From: Pseudomonas paraglycinae
GTDB taxonomy: Bacteria > Pseudomonadota > Gammaproteobacteria > Pseudomonadales > Pseudomonadaceae
Length of the DNA: 64,000 nucleotides
Direction: 5' to 3'
Assembly (NCBI RefSeq): GCF_021601625.1
Contig: NZ_BQHR01000020.1
Location: 1-64,000, forward strand
Shown: one piece after another, positions 61,140-64,000 of the stretch
How positions within the stretch are numbered: position 1 is the stretch's first letter
Layout of the letters: every line of letters starts with the position of its first letter
The notes under the pieces: model-generated
Database searches by the model: none
Told to the model about the DNA's origin: nothing
The model's input: only the letters and a program-made list of their open reading frames with translations
Translations under genes and position numbers: made by a program

Positions 61140-61547
61140 ATGAGCATCAGCTTCGATAAAGCGCTCGGCATTCACGAAAAGGCTCTGGGCTTCCGCGCCC
61201 AGCGTGCCGAAGTCCTGGCCAACAACATCGCCAACGCCGACACCCCGAACTACAAGGCGCGGGATCTGGAGTTCTCCAAAGTGCTCGAAGCACAGAGCCA
61301 GAAGAACGCCAACGGCACCATCGCCCTGAACATGACCAACAGCCGTCACATCGAAGCTGAAGGCCTGGGCAATGGCGACGAGTCGCTGATGTATCGCACG
61401 CCGATGCAGCCGTCGATCGACCAGAACACCGTGGACGCCCAGCTGGAACAGTCGAACTACGCGGAAAACGCGGTCGGCTTCCAGGCCAGCTTCACCCTGC
61501 TCAACAGCAAATTCAAAGGGCTGGTATCAGCCCTGCGCGGAGAGTAA
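61140..61547 (+). CDS. flgB: Flagellar basal-body rod protein FlgB
   Basis: This 135-residue proximal rod protein has the rod-family motif VLANNIANADTPNYKARDLE and the FlgB end NYAENAVGFQASFTLLNSKF. Exported by the flagellar type III system. First gene of the flgBCDE operon. Confidence 0.96.
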   Translation: MSISFDKALGIHEKALGFRAQRAEVLANNIANADTPNYKARDLEFSKVLEAQSQKNANGTIALNMTNSRHIEAEGLGNGDESLMYRTPMQPSIDQNTVDAQLEQSNYAENAVGFQASFTLLNSKFKGLVSALRGE

Positions 61548-61550
61548 TCC

Positions 61551-61994
61551 ATGTCCCTGTCCAGCGTTTTCAACATTGCCGGCAGCGGCATGAGCGCCCA
61601 GACCACCCGCCTCAACACCGTGGCTTCGAACATCGCCAACGCCGAGACCGTCTCGTCGAGCATCGATCAGACCTACCGTGCCCGTCACCCGGTATTCGCC
61701 ACCATGTTCCAGGGCGGCCAGAGCGGCGGCAGCAATTCGCTGTTCCAGAACCAGGATGCTGCGGGCCAGGGCGTGCAGGTCATGGGCGTGGTTGAAGACC
61801 AGAGTAACCTCGAAGCGCGCTACGAGCCGAACCATCCGGCGGCCGACGCCAAGGGCTACGTCTACTACCCGAACGTCAACGTGGTGGAAGAAATGGCCGA
61901 CATGATTTCCGCGAGCCGGTCGTTCCAGACCAACGCCGAAATGATGAACACCGCCAAAACCATGATGCAGAAGGTACTGACCCTCGGTCAGTAA
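61551..61994 (+). CDS. flgC: Flagellar basal-body rod protein FlgC
   Basis: This 147-residue rod protein begins MSLSSVFNIAGSGMSAQTTR with LNTVASNIANAETV, and ends with the family's C-terminal VNVVEEMADMISASRSFQTN. It lies three bases after flgB with GGAGAG as ribosome-binding site. Confidence 0.96.
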   Translation: MSLSSVFNIAGSGMSAQTTRLNTVASNIANAETVSSSIDQTYRARHPVFATMFQGGQSGGSNSLFQNQDAAGQGVQVMGVVEDQSNLEARYEPNHPAADAKGYVYYPNVNVVEEMADMISASRSFQTNAEMMNTAKTMMQKVLTLGQ

Positions 61995-62009
61995 TAAGGG
62001 GCGACTGCC

Positions 62010-62738
62010 ATGAGTGTTACCGATACCACCAGCAGCCTGACGATGAACGACATACTGGCCAACTCTTCGAAGAAGACCAGTAGCACGACCACCGGCGGCA
62101 TCGCTTCGGCCACCAACAGCTCGACCGGCGGCCAGGCCCTGGGCAAGGACGCGTTCCTGCAACTGCTGGTGACCCAGCTGAAGAACCAGAACCCGCTCGA
62201 CCCGCAGGACAACAGCGCATTCGTTGCCCAGTTGGCGCAGTTCAGTAGCCTTGAGGGGATCACCACCCTCAACAGCACTGTCAGCTCGCTGGCCGGCAAC
62301 TACAACTCGTCGCAAGCCCTGCAGGCTTCGTCGCTGGTTGGCCGCAACGTGATCGTGCAGACCAACTCGGTTCAGCTCGACGATCCGAGCAAAGGCATGA
62401 CCGGTTCGGTCACTGTTCCTTCGTCGATTGCCGGCGGCACCGTCTCCATCACCGACAGCAGCGGCACCGTTGTTCGCACCATCGATCTGGGCAGTCGCGC
62501 CGCGGGCAATGCGAGCTTCACCTGGGACGGCAAGGACAAGGACGGCAACCTGGTGAAAACCGGTACCTACACCGTCAAGGCGAACGCCTCGATCAACGGT
62601 ACTTCGACCGATATGGCGACCTACCTGCCAGCCACGGTCACCAGCGTGACGATCAGCCAGACCGGTGGCGAGCTGATGCTCAACCTGTCCGGCAAGGGCA
62701 CCGTTGCCCTGTCCAAAGTACAAACCATTGGTATATAG
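62010..62738 (+). CDS. flgD: Flagellar hook cap/scaffold protein FlgD
   Basis: This 242-residue hook-capping protein has the conserved N-terminal QALGKDAFLQLLVTQLKNQN and PLDPQDNSAFVAQLAQFSSL, then the FlgD Tudor-like and FnIII-like halves (VRTIDLGSRAAGNASFTWDG). Needed for hook assembly, not part of the finished flagellum. Confidence 0.95.
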   Translation: MSVTDTTSSLTMNDILANSSKKTSSTTTGGIASATNSSTGGQALGKDAFLQLLVTQLKNQNPLDPQDNSAFVAQLAQFSSLEGITTLNSTVSSLAGNYNSSQALQASSLVGRNVIVQTNSVQLDDPSKGMTGSVTVPSSIAGGTVSITDSSGTVVRTIDLGSRAAGNASFTWDGKDKDGNLVKTGTYTVKANASINGTSTDMATYLPATVTSVTISQTGGELMLNLSGKGTVALSKVQTIGI

Positions 62739-62768
62739 AGCCGACTAACCGGCACAAAGGAGTGGAAT

Positions 62769-64000
62769 ATGTCTTTCAATATCGGCCTTAGCGGTCTCTA
62801 TGCAGCCAACAAGCAACTGGACGTGACCGGCAACAACATCGCCAACGTCGCGACCGCCGGTTTCAAATCGTCCCGTGCAGAATTCGAAGACGTCTACTCG
62901 GCCACTCGCCTGGGTAGCGGCAGCAAGGTCATCGGCAACGGTGTGCGCCTGGCCAACGTTTCCCAGCAGTTCACCCAAGGCGACATCAACAACACCGGCA
63001 ACGTGCTGGACATGGGCATCAACGGTTCGGGCTTCTTCACCCTGAGCAACAACGGCTCGATCTCCTACACCCGTGCCGGTACGTTCAAGGTCGACAAGGA
63101 CGGCTTCATCACCAACACCGACTACACCTCGCGTCTGCAAGGCTATGGTGTGGACTCCAACGGCAAGGTCATCAACGGCGTGTTGACCGACCTGAAGATC
63201 GACACCTCGAACCTCGCGCCGAAGTCCACCTCGCTGGTGACCTCGACCATCAACCTGAACTCGACCGCTCCGGTGATCGACGACACAGTGGCGGCCGGCA
63301 AGTTCGACCCTAGCAAGACCGAGACCTACACCAAGTCGTTCAGCACCCCGATCTATGACAGCCAGGGTAACTCCCACGTCATGGACCAATACATGGTGAA
63401 AACCGGTGCCAACACCTGGAAGGTCTACACCCTGGTAGACGGTCGTAACCCGGATGCTACCGGCAGCGATCCGAAAGTCACCGCACCTGTCGCTTCGACC
63501 ATGACCTTCGACTCCACCGGTCAACTGACTCAGGTCAGCACGCCGCCTGCCGTGATCAGCAGCGACCTGAAACTCACTGGCTGGGTACCGGGTACTGTCA
63601 CCAACGGCGTGTGGAAGGCCAACGGTGCTTCGGCGAACCCGGCTGGCATCACCATTTCGATGGCCAAGACCACTCAGTTCAACGCTGACACCGCGCGTTC
63701 GATCCCGACTCAGGATGGTTACGCGACTGGCCAGATCACCAACCTGACCATCGACGGTACCGGTACGCTGTTTGCCAACTTCAGCAATAACCAGAGCAAG
63801 GCCATCGGCCAGGTTGCGCTGGCGAGCTTCACCAACGAGCAGGGTCTGCAGCCGATTGGTGGTACCAGCTGGAAAGAGACTTACGCTTCGGGCATTCCGG
63901 GCTACGATGCGCCGGAGACCGGTACGTTGGGTTCGGTTGTTTCGAACTCGCTGGAGGAGTCGAACGTTAACCTGACCAATGAGCTGGTTGATCTGATCAA
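62769..64000 (+). CDS. flgE: Flagellar hook protein FlgE (cut by window end)
   Basis: ATG 62769 has AAGGAG. The frame is open to the window edge, giving 410 codons so far. The start MSFNIGLSGLYAANKQLDVT with GNNIANVATAGFKSSRAEF is the axial-protein N-terminus. NGSGFFTLSNNGSISYTRAG and the FlgE-type middle follow, and the last part (NLTNELVDLI) is nearing the C-terminus. It builds the hook filament. Confidence 0.95.
   Translation, partial: MSFNIGLSGLYAANKQLDVTGNNIANVATAGFKSSRAEFEDVYSATRLGSGSKVIGNGVRLANVSQQFTQGDINNTGNVLDMGINGSGFFTLSNNGSISYTRAGTFKVDKDGFITNTDYTSRLQGYGVDSNGKVINGVLTDLKIDTSNLAPKSTSLVTSTINLNSTAPVIDDTVAAGKFDPSKTETYTKSFSTPIYDSQGNSHVMDQYMVKTGANTWKVYTLVDGRNPDATGSDPKVTAPVASTMTFDSTGQLTQVSTPPAVISSDLKLTGWVPGTVTNGVWKANGASANPAGITISMAKTTQFNADTARSIPTQDGYATGQITNLTIDGTGTLFANFSNNQSKAIGQVALASFTNEQGLQPIGGTSWKETYASGIPGYDAPETGTLGSVVSNSLEESNVNLTNELVDLI

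Overview
The window is chromosomal DNA of a Pseudomonas of the P. fluorescens group. The evidence is gene content and order (acs-aotJQMOP-argR-aruCFGDB-x-aruE-alaS-lysC-rsmA is the P. aeruginosa PA0887-PA0905 order), GC-rich core genes, a REP element of the pseudomonad type, AmrZ, and a flg/che cluster with sigma-54 and FliA promoters. About 48 protein genes (flgE is cut by the window end), 5 tRNAs and one riboswitch are supported. Layout: (1) 1-5970 is an AT-rich accessory island. A Bro-N gene sits behind two tiny overlapping ORFs. Next comes a 5-methylcytosine methyltransferase, a PD-(D/E)XK/DUF3883-like putative nuclease and Vsr as one tight operon. A convergent DndB-like DGQHR-domain gene follows, with three repeated operator-like sites over its own promoter. 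(2) 5971-8140 holds nrdB with a long structured leader and an upstream NrdR box, then a DUF2790 gene. (3) 8340-32210 holds acetyl-CoA synthetase, the arginine/ornithine ABC importer (aotJQMP plus aotO), the regulator argR and the arginine succinyltransferase catabolic operon aruCFGDB-(His-rich protein)-aruE. ArgR-type half-sites precede both aotJ and aruC. A 2579-residue leucine-rich-repeat protein with a DUF6543/dermonecrotic-toxin-like N-terminus, encoded on the opposite strand, separates argR from aruC. (4) 32218-38682 holds a type II lumazine synthase under an FMN riboswitch with an SD-sequestering hairpin, then threonine aldolase, alaS, lysC (with an in-frame second start) and rsmA. (5) 38745-45480 holds tRNA-Ser and three identical tRNA-Arg(ACG) genes in exact 149-bp units, a DUF4124 protein, mgtE, amrZ, an orphan phnN, two small membrane ORFs, tRNA-Arg(CCT) and a chemoreceptor. 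(6) 45845-56296 holds a three-subunit membrane sugar/alcohol dehydrogenase (cytochrome c, Tat small subunit, GMC flavoprotein), an LprI-type exported protein, a receiver-TPR response regulator with a soluble histidine kinase, a glutamine-synthetase-family enzyme and an MFS transporter with a Glu-Pro repeat tail. (7) 56356-64000 is a flagellar/chemotaxis cluster: ycgR-like, flgN, flgM, flgA on the minus strand and cheV, cheR, flgBCDE on the plus strand. The most unusual items are the Dcm/DUF3883/Vsr/DGQHR island with its repeat operators and leader ORFs, and the giant LRR protein built of five ~304-residue modules without a recognisable NEL ligase domain. Function calls rest on reading motifs by eye; no database search was possible.
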